64,000 nt of DNA from Ruminiclostridium sufflavum DSM 19573. Lineage in GTDB: Bacteria > Bacillota > Clostridia > Acetivibrionales > DSM-1351. The translations under genes and the position numbers were made by a program. The stretch covers positions 62,001 through 126,000 of the forward strand of contig NZ_QKMR01000002.1 in NCBI RefSeq assembly GCF_003208175.1. Reading direction: 5' to 3'. Shown here piece after piece: positions 46,615-55,175 of the stretch (position 1 is its first letter; each line of letters begins with the position of its first letter). The notes under the pieces were generated by a model. The model had not been told where the DNA came from, made no database searches, and saw only the letters and a program-made list of their open reading frames with translations.

Positions 46615-47297
46615 TATTTACTCCTTTTTTCTTTAGCTTGGCAAAACAGCTTCCTGTCACAGTCAATGCTTGCAAAAAGAACATCCTTTATTTGTTTGAT
46701 TCCTATCTTATTTAGCTCTGCCTCCAGCATATGCTTATCTAAATTGGCATTTTTCAGGTTTTCCTTTATTAAGTCGCCGTCGATAATCAGTTCAAGTGCA
46801 GGGGCTTCATATTTTACGTTTAAATTAAGGTCTTCGGGTGTAACATTTCTTTTACCTGCTTTAGGAACTACACTGAGCTGTCCGTTAGACTCCAAAATGG
46901 CATACTCGACATCTGCTATGTTATATATATCCTTGCTTCTCAACTGCTCAAGAAAATCATTTAAAGTGTAAAGCTCGTTTTGAAAAACATTTTCATTTAT
47001 TTTTCCTGCGGATATTAATACACTTGGTTTGCCGCAGATTATATTTCTTGCCCGTGTGCTTTTTAAGGATACAAACGATATTATTATCTGAATTGCCAGC
47101 ATTGTAAGTATGGGTATGACACCATGCAATAAAGGAACACCTGTATTTTGCATAGGGACAGATGCCAGATCGGAAATCATAATTGCAATGGCAAGCTCAA
47201 ATGGCTGTAATTCGCCGATTTGCCTTTTTCCCATAATTCTCATGGCGACTATAACAATAGTATATAAAATTATTGTTCTTATAAAAACTACCAGCAA
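46614..47297 (-). CDS. YetF-like DUF421 membrane protein
   Basis: A 227-residue DUF421 protein: three N-terminal helices with MRIMGKRQIGELQPFELAIA, then a cytoplasmic domain (GKPSVLISAGKINENVF, EQLRSKDIYNIADVEYAILE). The family includes YetF/YrbG and the spore-germination-linked SpoVA-associated proteins of Bacillus. TTG start with RBS AGAGGTAGA. It forms a two-gene operon with the DUF4363 protein. Confidence 0.88.
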   Translation of the reverse strand: MLVVFIRTIILYTIVIVAMRIMGKRQIGELQPFELAIAIMISDLASVPMQNTGVPLLHGVIPILTMLAIQIIISFVSLKSTRARNIICGKPSVLISAGKINENVFQNELYTLNDFLEQLRSKDIYNIADVEYAILESNGQLSVVPKAGKRNVTPEDLNLNVKYEAPALELIIDGDLIKENLKNANLDKHMLEAELNKIGIKQIKDVLFASIDCDRKLFCQAKEKRSK

Positions 47298-47492
47298 GAT
47301 ATCTACCTCTTTCTATTAAAAAGCAATATATGTGTTAGTATCCAGTACTATAAGGGAAAAAATACTTGGAAAAAGTATCATTAAAATAAATTGAGTATAA
47401 ATGTAAATTTAACCTGCATAAGCAGTTAAATTAATTAGAGAATATTGACTTATTTTTACGTTTAACATATAATTTTACCTTTAGGAATATAT

Positions 47493-47523
47493 AGACTAAA
47501 GTCAATTACGGTTCAAGCCTTTG
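47493..47523. repeat. end fragment of the MITE-like repeat
   Basis: GACTAAAGTCAATTACGGTT then CAAGCCTTTG, identical to the left end of the copy at 14574; it lies directly upstream of the trkA ribosome site. Confidence 0.7.
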
Positions 47524-47549
47524 AGGGAACTTTTCGGGAGGAAAAAGTC

Positions 47550-48167
47550 ATGCAGGTTGTTATTATAGGATGCGGCAAGGTAGGGTCAAAATTTGCACAG
47601 GTATTGTCAAAAGAGGGAAATGATGTGGCCTTGGTTTCTAATGATGCCAATTCATTTAAAAATCTTCCTCATGATTTTGACGGAGTGACTATAACAGGAG
47701 TTCCTATTGATCAGGACGTATTGAAATTGGCAGGCATTGAAACGGCAGATGTACTTGTTGCGGTAACAGAGGATGATAACGTCAATATAATGGTTTGTCA
47801 GGTTGCAAAAGAGATTTTTAAAGTGCCGAAGGTGGTTGCAAGGATTTATAATCCTGACCGGGAACGGGTTTTTCATGAGTTCGGGCTTGAAACTATTTGC
47901 CCTACGGATATAACTGTAAATGTTATGAGAGCATCAATGCAATCCGGAAATGATATCAGTACTCATATAATCGGCAATACATCAATTGTGTTCAGGCATA
48001 TCAAGCTTGAAAACAGCTATGTTGGCAGAAAAATCGGACAAATTAAAATTAAGGAAGGCATGATTTTGGGAATAGTCCGCTCGGGAGAATTTATTTTTGC
48101 CAATAAGGTTGCAAAGCTGATAAAGGATGATGTTGTTGTAATTGCAGAAACTGCCTATAGAAGATAA
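47550..48167 (+). CDS. TrkA-like potassium channel regulatory protein 1
   Basis: A 205-residue protein with an N-terminal RCK/TrkA-N Rossmann domain (VVIIGCGKVGSKFAQVL, GxGxxG) and a C-terminal TrkA-C domain (YVGRKIGQIKIKEGMILGI). These bind NAD(H) or ATP and gate Trk/Ktr potassium channels at the membrane. RBS GGGAGG. It precedes a second TrkA-like gene by 46 bp. No channel subunit is in the window. Confidence 0.9.
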   Translation: MQVVIIGCGKVGSKFAQVLSKEGNDVALVSNDANSFKNLPHDFDGVTITGVPIDQDVLKLAGIETADVLVAVTEDDNVNIMVCQVAKEIFKVPKVVARIYNPDRERVFHEFGLETICPTDITVNVMRASMQSGNDISTHIIGNTSIVFRHIKLENSYVGRKIGQIKIKEGMILGIVRSGEFIFANKVAKLIKDDVVVIAETAYRR

Positions 48168-48213
48168 TGAATGGTATCCGTGGAGGATAGCAAAAGAAGG
48201 CGTGGAGGTTAGT

Positions 48214-48870
48214 ATGAACATTGTAATTGTTGGTGGCGGAAAAGTTGGCTATTATCTGGCTAAGACTCTTCAACAATATAAGCATAAAATAGCTATCATA
48301 GAAAGAAAGAGAGAATTGTGCGAGAAAATAGCAAATGAGCTTAAAATATGTGTAGTTAACGGAGATGGAACAAATATAGACCATTTAACGGAGTGTATTG
48401 CTGAAAAGCCGGATACCTTTATTGCTGTCACAGGCAAGGATGAGGACAATCTGATTGCATGCCAGCTTGCAAAAAGAAACTTTGGGATAAAGAGAACAAT
48501 TGCCCGGGTAAACAATCCTAAAAACATAGTTGTATTTGAAAAGCTGGGTGTAGATATTGCATTGAGCAGTACTTCAGTAATTGCAGATTTAATTGAGCAG
48601 GAAGTTGACTTTATGGGCATGAAAACACTTATGAAGCTAAGAGGCGGAAAGGTAGCATTAAACGAAATAAATATCACCAATTCATCCCCTGTTGTAAATA
48701 AATCCTTAAGGGAAATCTCAATACCTAAGGACTGCGTATTAATTTCCGTAATCAGGGAAGACTTAGTGATAATTCCTAAAGGAGATACTATTTTAGCGGA
48801 CGGTGACATTATTATTACTGCTTCCTCGCTGCATGACCAGCAGGAATTAAAGGACTTCTTTCTGGGATAG
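48214..48870 (+). CDS. TrkA-like potassium channel regulatory protein 2
   Basis: A 218-residue RCK protein: TrkA-N (NIVIVGGGKVGYYLAKTL) and TrkA-C (LREISIPKDCVLISVIRED). Start ATG 48214 follows GGCGTGGAGGTTAGT, the ribosome-site half of the recurring leader, while a far in-frame ATG at 48142 lies inside the previous gene. It pairs with the gene before it, as ceoB/ceoC-type tandem TrkA genes do. Confidence 0.9.
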   Translation: MNIVIVGGGKVGYYLAKTLQQYKHKIAIIERKRELCEKIANELKICVVNGDGTNIDHLTECIAEKPDTFIAVTGKDEDNLIACQLAKRNFGIKRTIARVNNPKNIVVFEKLGVDIALSSTSVIADLIEQEVDFMGMKTLMKLRGGKVALNEINITNSSPVVNKSLREISIPKDCVLISVIREDLVIIPKGDTILADGDIIITASSLHDQQELKDFFLG

Positions 48871-48954
48871 GCTTGATTTGTTAAAATATAAATTTAGTTG
48901 CAAAACTATTGTTGTGTATGATAAAATTATTCAAAGAATATTTAAAGTGATGAA

Positions 48955-49243
48955 TAATTCCATTAGCTGCCTGCAGTTATTTTCAGAGAGCAATCTGGTT
49001 GGTGAAAAGATTGAAATGCGCAGGATGGTGAATTACAGATTATGAGCTGCTTTTGCCGGGTTTGCCCGTTATAGCATTTTAAGGTATTTAAAGATAATAA
49101 GTGTATTTTTTATTTAATTTATTCCGGAATTTTATATAAACAGGTAAATTAACTAAGTATACAGGTATATTCTTTAAGTACGAATTAAGGTGGTACCACG
49201 AGCTCTTCGTCCTTATACAAGGACAAGGGGCTTTTATTTTTTT
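48955..49243 (+). promoter_or_regulatory. T-box riboswitch, tyrosine type
   Basis: The T-box sequence AAGGTGGTACCACG is at 49187-49200, followed by a terminator (AGCTCTT...GTCCTT / AAGGAC...AGGGGCT, then TTTTATTTTTTT). Upstream stem I has GAGAGCAATCTGGTTGGTGA; after GAAT the triplet TAC at 49034-49036 is the likely specifier, a tyrosine codon, matching the downstream tyrS. Uncharged tRNA-Tyr should favour the antiterminator. 48871-48954 shows no other feature. Confidence 0.92.
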
Positions 49244-49338
49244 ATAGGCAGTATGGGCTGCTGCTCGTACTTATCCGTATAAAAGCCAATATGCAGATAT
49301 AAAATTCAAATAATTTAGAATGTCAGGAGAGAGTTGAA

Positions 49339-50568
49339 ATGAAAAATGTATTTGATGTTTTACAGGAAAGAGGCTTTATTGCTCAGATTACACATGAAGA
49401 TGAAGTGAGAAAATTATTAAGTGAAAAAAATGTGACTTTTTATATTGGCTTTGATCCTACTGCAGACAGCTTGCATGTCGGACATTTTCTGCAATTAATG
49501 GTTATGGCTCATATGCAGCAGCACGGGCACAGACCGATTGCGCTTATCGGAGGGGGAACAGCGATGGTTGGAGACCCTACAGGTAAGAATGATATGAGAA
49601 GAATGATGACAAAGGAGCTTATCTCCCATAATTCCAGCTGCTTTAAAACTCAAATATCAAAATTTATTGATTTCTCGGAGGATAAGGCCATTATGGTTGA
49701 TAATTCCGATTGGCTTCTGGATTTAAACTATGTTGAATTTTTAAGAGAGGTTGGAGTACATTTCTCTGTTAACAGAATGCTTACTGCCGAATGTTTCAAA
49801 AGCCGTATGGAAAAGGGCTTAACCTTTCTGGAATTTAATTATATGTTAATGCAGGGTTATGACTTTTTGGTGCTTAACAGAAAATATGACTGCCAAATGC
49901 AGCTGGGCGGTGATGATCAATGGTCGAATATTCTCGGAGGGCTTGAATTGGTCAGAAAATGCGAGGGGAAAAGTGTTTACGGTATGACCTTTACTCTTCT
50001 GACTACAAGTGAAGGCAAAAAGATGGGAAAAACCGAGAATGGTGCTTTATGGCTTGACCCTCAGAAAACAAGCCCATATGAATTTTACCAGTACTGGAGA
50101 AATGTAAGTGACAATGATGTAGAAAGGTGTCTGGCATTGCTGACATTCTTACCGATGGAGGATGTCAGGAGACTGGGCTCTCTTGAGGATGCACGGATAA
50201 ATGAAGCTAAATCGGTGCTTGCTTATGAGGTGACTAAAATTGTTCATGGCGAAGCTGAAGCCTTGAAGGCAAAAGAGGCGGCAGAGGCTATTTTTGGAGG
50301 CAAAGGAAAGTCTGATAATATCCCGGCTGTTGATATCAGCCTATCCGAGCTTGAAGCCGGAATAAAAATTACTGATCTGCTGGTACTTGCAGGACTTACA
50401 CCTTCAAAGAGCGAAGCACGAAGAGCTGTTCAGCAGGGAGGAGTTTCGCTGAATGAAAACAAAGTGAGTAGCTTTGATTACCTTGTAGGGAAAAATGATC
50501 TTGTTGATGATCAAATGATGCTGCAAAGAGGTAAAAAGAATTTTGTAAAAGTAAAGGTTAACGGCTAG
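49339..50568 (+). CDS. tyrS: tyrosyl-tRNA synthetase
   Basis: A 409-residue class I synthetase that charges tRNA-Tyr. HIGH-type motif HVGH at 46-49, KMSKS-type loop KKMGKT near 227-232, tyrosine-pocket segment [12 protein letters not shown] and a C-terminal S4 RNA-binding domain ([20 protein letters not shown]). The KMGKT variety places it in the TyrZ-like bacterial subgroup. Expression is controlled by the T-box leader upstream. Confidence 0.96.
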   Translation: MKNVFDVLQERGFIAQITHEDEVRKLLSEKNVTFYIGFDPTADSLHVGHFLQLMVMAHMQQHGHRPIALIGGGTAMVGDPTGKNDMRRMMTKELISHNSSCFKTQISKFIDFSEDKAIMVDNSDWLLDLNYVEFLREVGVHFSVNRMLTAECFKSRMEKGLTFLEFNYMLMQGYDFLVLNRKYDCQMQLGGDDQWSNILGGLELVRKCEGKSVYGMTFTLLTTSEGKKMGKTENGALWLDPQKTSPYEFYQYWRNVSDNDVERCLALLTFLPMEDVRRLGSLEDARINEAKSVLAYEVTKIVHGEAEALKAKEAAEAIFGGKGKSDNIPAVDISLSELEAGIKITDLLVLAGLTPSKSEARRAVQQGGVSLNENKVSSFDYLVGKNDLVDDQMMLQRGKKNFVKVKVNG

Positions 50569-50621
50569 GTATTTAAAGTGTCGAAGGAAATCGAAAATTT
50601 AAGCATTAATTCAATATTGTT

Positions 50622-50690
50622 GAGCTGTTGCAGAATAAATTCTCCCCGCTGTATTTCAGGGGTTTTAATAAATATCTGCAGCAGCTTTTA
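50622..50690 (+). terminator. terminator after tyrS
   Basis: AGCTGTTGCAGA and TCTGCAGCAGCT pair over 12 bp with an inner CCCCGCTG/CAGGGG hairpin, then TTTTAAATTT. Confidence 0.7.
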
Positions 50691-50847
50691 AATTTCTGAA
50701 AATATAGCCTTATCCAAAAATTTCCGGAATATTACCTGCTTTTTTGAAAAAAATAATATAGAATTCGGGTTGTTAGCAGACAGGAATGAATACCACTGAA
50801 AAGTAATGACTTGAAAATCAGAGTATAAATAAATAAGGAGGATTAAC

Positions 50848-51042
50848 ATGCCACTTACAAGCAAAGAACTTATGCTGATACAGGATAATATCAGTATGTG
50901 TGAGAACAATATCAAATATTTGCAGGGATGTGCCCAGATTGCAGCAGACAGTCAGGTAAAGAATCTTTGCAACCAATTGGCGAGCGATGAAAAAAATGAC
51001 TTGCAAATTCTGATGAAGCATATAAATACTGCCGCACAATAA
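50848..51042 (+). CDS. small helical coat-associated protein
   Basis: A 64-residue, mostly helical protein with C19 and C28 (SMCENNIKYLQGCAQIAADS). It resembles the N-terminal half of CotF-like, ferritin-like small spore proteins. RBS AAGGAGGA. It lies 18 bp before a CotF-type coat gene, so a role in the spore coat is inferred from context. Confidence 0.7.
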   Translation: MPLTSKELMLIQDNISMCENNIKYLQGCAQIAADSQVKNLCNQLASDEKNDLQILMKHINTAAQ

Positions 51043-51060
51043 TAGATAGGAGGGAATATT

Positions 51061-51327
51061 TTGGCAAATTTAACTGATAAGGAAATAATGTCATCAATTT
51101 TAAATGAACACAAGCTGTCTGCATCCTCACTGACAAACCTGGTACTGGAGAGCGCTTGCCCAATGCTCAGGAGTGATGCTGAGAGTATTTTGACAAAGAC
51201 CTTTAATGGGCAGAAGCAGGTTTTTGATATCATGTCCCAAAAAGGCTGGTATCCTGTTCAAAATGCTAATCAGCAAGAAATTTCAATGGCACAGCAAAAG
51301 GTAAAAAATATACAGTCACAAATGTAA
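51061..51327 (+). CDS. CotF-family spore coat protein
   Basis: An 88-residue protein of the coat protein F family (DKEIMSSILNEHKLSASSLT, FDIMSQKGWYPVQNANQQEI). The WYP(V/T)xxA near the C-terminus is a family hallmark. TTG start with RBS TAGGAGGGA. It forms a two-gene unit with the preceding small protein and ends at a large hairpin terminator. Confidence 0.88.
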   Translation: MANLTDKEIMSSILNEHKLSASSLTNLVLESACPMLRSDAESILTKTFNGQKQVFDIMSQKGWYPVQNANQQEISMAQQKVKNIQSQM

Positions 51328-51347
51328 TAGTTAAAAATAATAGTTTC

Positions 51348-51424
51348 AAGGGCAGAAATAAGCATTTTGATACGACTGTCAATAATACTGTTGTATCATG
51401 TAAGAGCTGAATACTGCCCTTTTA
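51348..51424 (+). terminator. terminator of the coat gene pair
   Basis: AAGGGCAG and CTGCCCTT enclose an inner GATAC/GTATC stem, then TTTTAAC. The 51425-51743 remainder holds a repeat fragment at 51443 and AT-rich leader DNA. Confidence 0.65.
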
Positions 51425-51442
51425 ACATACATACAATTTCAG

Positions 51443-51496
51443 ACTCAAGCTAATCGATGGCAGTATTGTGTATTACGCCGATAGTTATTAACTTTT
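51443..51496. repeat. fragment of the MITE-like repeat upstream of murA
   Basis: CTCAAGCTAATCGATGGCAG, then ACGCCGATAGTTATTAACTT, matching the right end of full copies. Confidence 0.45.
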
Positions 51497-51743
51497 TTAA
51501 CAAATAAAGGTGAGTAACACTTTATTCTCAAAAGCATAAAATAATATTGCAGAGATTTGTACCTGATGCCTTTTTATTACATTAAACAATATTGCATTGC
51601 AGATATGCAAGCTTAAGAATTCTATAATGACTGTTAACAGCTTCATATATGAAAATCATACTGAAATCAGTATCTTAAGGAGGGAATCACGTGGAAGCAA
51701 TGATATTAATAATGTCCCAATGTGACGGAGGTGTATTTTTATT

Positions 51744-52084
51744 ATGAGCAAAATAATAGTCACGGGAGGTAAAAAATTAAAGGGAGAGCTCAGGATTGAA
51801 GGGGCAAAAAATTCAGTTTTGCCTATACTGGCTGCAACAATTTTAAACGGAGGAGAAAATATTATAAAGAATTGCCCAATGTTCAGGGATGTGGAAGTTA
51901 TTTTAGATATTTTAAGAAAAATAGGATGTAAAATAAAAGTAGAAGATAACACTGCGATAATAGATTCATCAACGATATCTTCCACTATTGTACCTGAAAA
52001 CCTTGCAACAGAAATGAGATCTTCGATTATTCTTATGGGACCGCTTCTGGCAAGAGAGGGAAAAGTAACTATAAGCTATCCGGG
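51744..52084 (+). pseudogene. murA: murA 5' part (interrupted UDP-GlcNAc enolpyruvyltransferase)
   Basis: Encodes the first ~113 residues of MurA, which makes UDP-GlcNAc-enolpyruvate for peptidoglycan: KLKGELRIEGAKNSVLPILA (with K and N of the substrate site) and EMRSSIILMGPLLAREGKV. It stops being MurA at SYPG, directly before the PGGC active-site loop; six foreign codons and TGA follow (to 52103). RBS GACGGAGG. The rest of the gene begins at 63583 in a compatible frame. Whether the truncated protein is made is unknown; alone it would be inactive. Confidence 0.95.
52078..52084. other. left 7-bp core repeat of the murA-interrupting segment
   Basis: ATCCGGG, identical to 63583-63589. Outside it on the left is murA; inside it the segment begins TGTGTGTGTTAC, the inverse of the GTAACACA that precedes the right copy. 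Crossing over between the two repeats restores AGC-TAT-CCG-GGG-GGC-TGT (S-Y-P-G-G-C). Confidence 0.85.
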
Positions 52085-52111
52085 TGTGTGTGTTACAATA
52101 TGAATACTTAT

Positions 52112-52525
52112 TTACTTTATTTTCAGCTTGTTGAGTTCTAATTTCATTTTCCTGAATTCCAATGCTTTTCGGATTTTATTAACAAATATAAGCTTATTGG
52201 TATTAGTAAGAGGTTTCGGGATATAATCAAAAATATCATAAGCAAAGGCTTTGTTTAAAGCATCCGTTTCGGCACTTGAAGCCACAATTATCGGAATATT
52301 CCTGTACAGGTCGGTTTTAGAAAACATTTCTAAAAAAACAAATCCATCCATTACAGGCATTTCTAAATCTAAAACTATAATGTCCACATTTCTGCTTTCT
52401 ATCATGTCAAGGGCTTCTCTTCCGTTAAGTGCAGATATAAAATTAAGACGTTCCCTATAGAGATAATTCCTGAGAATAGCATTATCTAAAGCATTATCAT
52501 CAGTTACAAGAACAGTACTAATCAT
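52112..52525 (-). CDS. single-domain response regulator (CheY-like)
   Basis: A 137-residue receiver domain with acidic pocket DD (VLVTDDN), phospho-acceptor D in IIVLDLEMPVMDG near residue 55, and K in DYIPKPLTN. No output domain. It should relay a phosphate signal by protein contact. Start ATG 52525 follows the recurring GTGGAGGTTA hairpin leader. Its stop lies only 28 bp inside the murA-interrupting segment. No kinase is next to it. Confidence 0.88.
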   Translation of the reverse strand: MISTVLVTDDNALDNAILRNYLYRERLNFISALNGREALDMIESRNVDIIVLDLEMPVMDGFVFLEMFSKTDLYRNIPIIVASSAETDALNKAFAYDIFDYIPKPLTNTNKLIFVNKIRKALEFRKMKLELNKLKIK

Positions 52526-52567
52526 AATAACCTCCACGCCCAATTTGGGCACAAAAATTTGGTAAAG
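52523..52567 (-). promoter_or_regulatory. hairpin-RBS leader element, copy 4 (response regulator)
   Basis: On the minus strand: CTTTACCAAATTTTTGTGCC, then CAAATTGGGCGTGGAGGTTA and TTATG. Near-identical to the copy at 14.8 kb, including CGAGCTGG upstream. Stem GCCC/GGGC. Confidence 0.7.
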
Positions 52568-52599
52568 ACCAGCTCGAAATGCACAATGTTTATATGTCG

Positions 52600-52645
52600 T
52601 CTTCGAGCCTTTTCAAGCTAACCTCCACGCCGGATAATCGGCTTA
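52600..52645 (-). promoter_or_regulatory. second tandem hairpin-RBS element without its own gene
   Basis: On the minus strand AAGCCGATTATCCGGCGTGG and AGGTTAGC lie ~85 bp upstream of copy 4. The stem GCCG/CGGC differs from GCCC/GGGC but is still complementary. No ORF of note follows, so it may be a duplicated or regulatory unit. Confidence 0.5.
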
Positions 52646-52915
52646 AAAATGAAGCCTAGTCATAAATATGGAAACTGCTTGTAATTTTTCAAGCAGTTGC
52701 AGGCGCAAAATACTTTAGGAACATATTGCAGCTTTTTCTGACTAAATTTCTTAAAATAATCTTTATATATAAATAATTCTCTATAAGGCGGGTATAAACC
52801 TCCTGCAAAATCAGAAAAAATTTTCGCAGATTTTTAAGTAAATATGTATATAGTATACAAAATTTTAAATTTCGTTATAGTAATACACAAGTAATATATT
52901 ATGATATAATATATT

Positions 52916-53102
52916 ACTAAAGTCAATTACTATCGGCTAAAGCCGATAGGTTAGGTTTGAGGCCAGGCCTCCTAAGCTGAAAATGAATTCAGGACCTAGG
53001 CTGCGCGGAACGTACAGCTTAAAAGCATAATCCGCCTAAAAAATGATACATATCGTTCCGGTTTTGTTGTGCTAAGGCTTTAAGCATAATTGACTTTAGT
53101 CA
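52916..53102. repeat. MITE-like palindromic repeat, full copy
   Basis: About 187 bp from ACTAAAGTCAATTACTATCG to GCATAATTGACTTTAGTCA, same orientation as 17311-17513 (GGTTTGAGGCCAGGCCTCCT, GCTTAAAAGCATAATCCGCC). A further end fragment is at ~53180-53210 (CAGCCGATAGAAATTGACC). Together these fill the 52526-53253 gap. Confidence 0.8.
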
Positions 53103-53253
53103 TGCATTATCAGCTGAAAAACGAGCATCGTCAGGGTGATTTTTTGAATCAGCTGTATATACCAAATTATTAACTTGTTATCAGCCGATAGAAATTGACC
53201 TTTAGTTAAAATTAAAGGGGTTCACCTTTAAAAGAAAGCAGGATAAAAAGGGT

Positions 53254-53850
53254 ATGAGACTTGAAAACGAAAATATTTTGTTAACAAAAGCACGAGACGG
53301 AAATATTCAGGCGTTTGAGGAGCTTACCGGCAGCTTTTATTCAAGGGTTTATAATATTTGCTGCAGAATGCTGAATAATCCCGAGGATGCCGGTGAGCAG
53401 GCTCAGGAGGTGTTTATAAAAGCCTTCAGATATATAAAGGCTTTTAAAGGCAATTGTTCTGTTTCAACTTGGCTGTATCGTATTGCAACTAATGTTTGCC
53501 TTGACTATTTGAGAAAAAATAAAAACAGAAAAGATATTTCTCTTGAGCAAAATGTTTATGATGATATAAAGGTAAAAGATATGCTGATTTCAAGCAGTCC
53601 GGGGCCTGAAAAGCTGGCAGAGCTTAATGCTCAGAGAAAGGCCATTAATGATGCGCTGTCAGCTATGGGTGAAAAAAGCAGGCTGATAATTATCCTCAGG
53701 GATTTTAACGGTTTCAGTTATGATGAAATAGCTGAAATTACACAGGCGCCTGTTGGAACTGTCAAATCAAGAATCAGCAGAGCAAGAGCAGAGCTAAGAG
53801 ATTTATTGTGCGAAGATAAGGAACATTTATTTACAGATTACGTCAAATAA
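53254..53850 (+). CDS. ECF-type sigma factor
   Basis: A 198-residue sigma-70 family protein: region 2 (FEELTGSFYSRVYNICCRML, WLYRIATNVCLDYLRKN) and region 4 (SRLIIILRDFNGFSYDEIAE, TVKSRISRARAELRDLL). SigW/RpoE-like. It is followed after 20 bp by a zinc-type anti-sigma factor. It should direct RNA polymerase to envelope-stress promoters once released. Its promoter lies in the repeat-filled upstream region; a sigma-specific motif could not be recognised. Confidence 0.92.
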   Translation: MRLENENILLTKARDGNIQAFEELTGSFYSRVYNICCRMLNNPEDAGEQAQEVFIKAFRYIKAFKGNCSVSTWLYRIATNVCLDYLRKNKNRKDISLEQNVYDDIKVKDMLISSSPGPEKLAELNAQRKAINDALSAMGEKSRLIIILRDFNGFSYDEIAEITQAPVGTVKSRISRARAELRDLLCEDKEHLFTDYVK

Positions 53851-53870
53851 ATATGAAGGGAGGGGCAGCT

Positions 53871-55130
53871 ATGAATTTTTGCAAGGAATGCGATGAATAT
53901 ATATCATTATATATAGATGAATTATTAGATGAGAAAACGGCAGAGGAATTTTTGAATCATGCCGAACAATGCAGCCAATGCTCTGCTAAGCTTAAAGCAG
54001 CTTTGTATTTTGCCGGGCTTTGCAGAGAAGAGGAAGAAGTACCTCTGCCCGGGGATTTCTCTGAAGCTCTTCATAACAGGCTGGAAAAATTAAATGATAA
54101 TAGGGATATAAGCAAGAGAAAGCATTTATTTTTTATAAAAAACCAAAAAATTATTGCCGGATTTTCGGCTGCAGCTGTTCTCGTTATATCCCTGTTGGCA
54201 TATAACCTGCTTCCTGATTTGGGTATTATGAAGAAAGCCTACAATACGGCAAGTACCGCTTCAGATGCTGAAGCCGCACAAAGTGTTGAAACAAAAAAGT
54301 CAGAGGATACCGGTAATATCGGGAATAATTCTAACAGCAGTGAAGTGGAAAGCGGCATAAAGCAGAATAAGGACAGCGGAAGCACCTTGATGCAGGATAA
54401 GGAGTCTGTGCAGCAGAGCTCGGGGGCAGCACCTGATAGCAATAGTACAAAAAGAGCTTTTGGTGAAATCTTGCCGCCGGAGAAAAAACAAAGTAATGAT
54501 GAAGAAGCCAATCTGAAAACCAGAAAATATCAGGAAAAGGCAGATGCAGGAGCAGATACAGCTGTGAACAGCTCCGAGCCGGAGGATGAAGCAGGAGCAT
54601 TTTCGTTGACAGCAGGTATGGCTGCCGATTCCGGTACTCATATTTCAAATTTTGCCGAATTGAAAGTCAAATTATCACAGCAGGGAAAAGAATTGGAAGC
54701 TTATAGAAGGCTGATTAAAGAAATAGGCGCTGTTGAATTAAATAATGCCGGTAGTAACAGTGCAGCCGTTAATCAGATTGAGGGCGCAGACAGATTAAAT
54801 AATTCCGGGAGCAGTGAGGAAAAGGCTCAACCGGAATATATTGACTGCTATATGACACTGAGTCAATACAGCAGGCTTAAAAATCAGGCATCAAAATATA
54901 ATCTGGAATTTGGTTATAAAACTGATATAATAGAAAAGGACATCAGTGATATTTATAATAATTTGAATAACAGAAAAATTGAGATTAATAATAAAATTAC
55001 GGAAGCATCGGAAAACGGTGAGGATACATCTGCATATGAGACTGAAGAGGCAGGACTTAATGAAGCAATGGAAAAAATATCCGATAGAAAAGAAATAGTT
55101 GTTGTCAGAATGTATTTTGGACTTTCATAG
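53871..55130 (+). CDS. zinc-binding anti-sigma factor with large extracytoplasmic domain
   Basis: A 419-residue protein. The N-terminal ZAS domain has HAEQCSQCS and C4/C7 (H-x3-C-x2-C), followed by one membrane helix (IAGFSAAAVLVISLLAYNLL) near 100-118. Outside is a ~150-residue Ser/Asn/Glu-rich disordered stretch and a C-terminal helical domain like DUF4349 (YMTLSQYSRLKNQASKYNLE). The linker is low in complexity, with SSGAAP and NSSEVES runs. RBS GGGAGGG; start ATG 53871. It holds the ECF sigma factor at the membrane; release likely needs proteolysis of the outer domain. Confidence 0.85.
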   Translation: MNFCKECDEYISLYIDELLDEKTAEEFLNHAEQCSQCSAKLKAALYFAGLCREEEEVPLPGDFSEALHNRLEKLNDNRDISKRKHLFFIKNQKIIAGFSAAAVLVISLLAYNLLPDLGIMKKAYNTASTASDAEAAQSVETKKSEDTGNIGNNSNSSEVESGIKQNKDSGSTLMQDKESVQQSSGAAPDSNSTKRAFGEILPPEKKQSNDEEANLKTRKYQEKADAGADTAVNSSEPEDEAGAFSLTAGMAADSGTHISNFAELKVKLSQQGKELEAYRRLIKEIGAVELNNAGSNSAAVNQIEGADRLNNSGSSEEKAQPEYIDCYMTLSQYSRLKNQASKYNLEFGYKTDIIEKDISDIYNNLNNRKIEINNKITEASENGEDTSAYETEEAGLNEAMEKISDRKEIVVVRMYFGLS

Positions 55131-55175
55131 TATCAGTTTTCTAAACTTGCACGATGCCCAGGGAGGCTTGATTTT

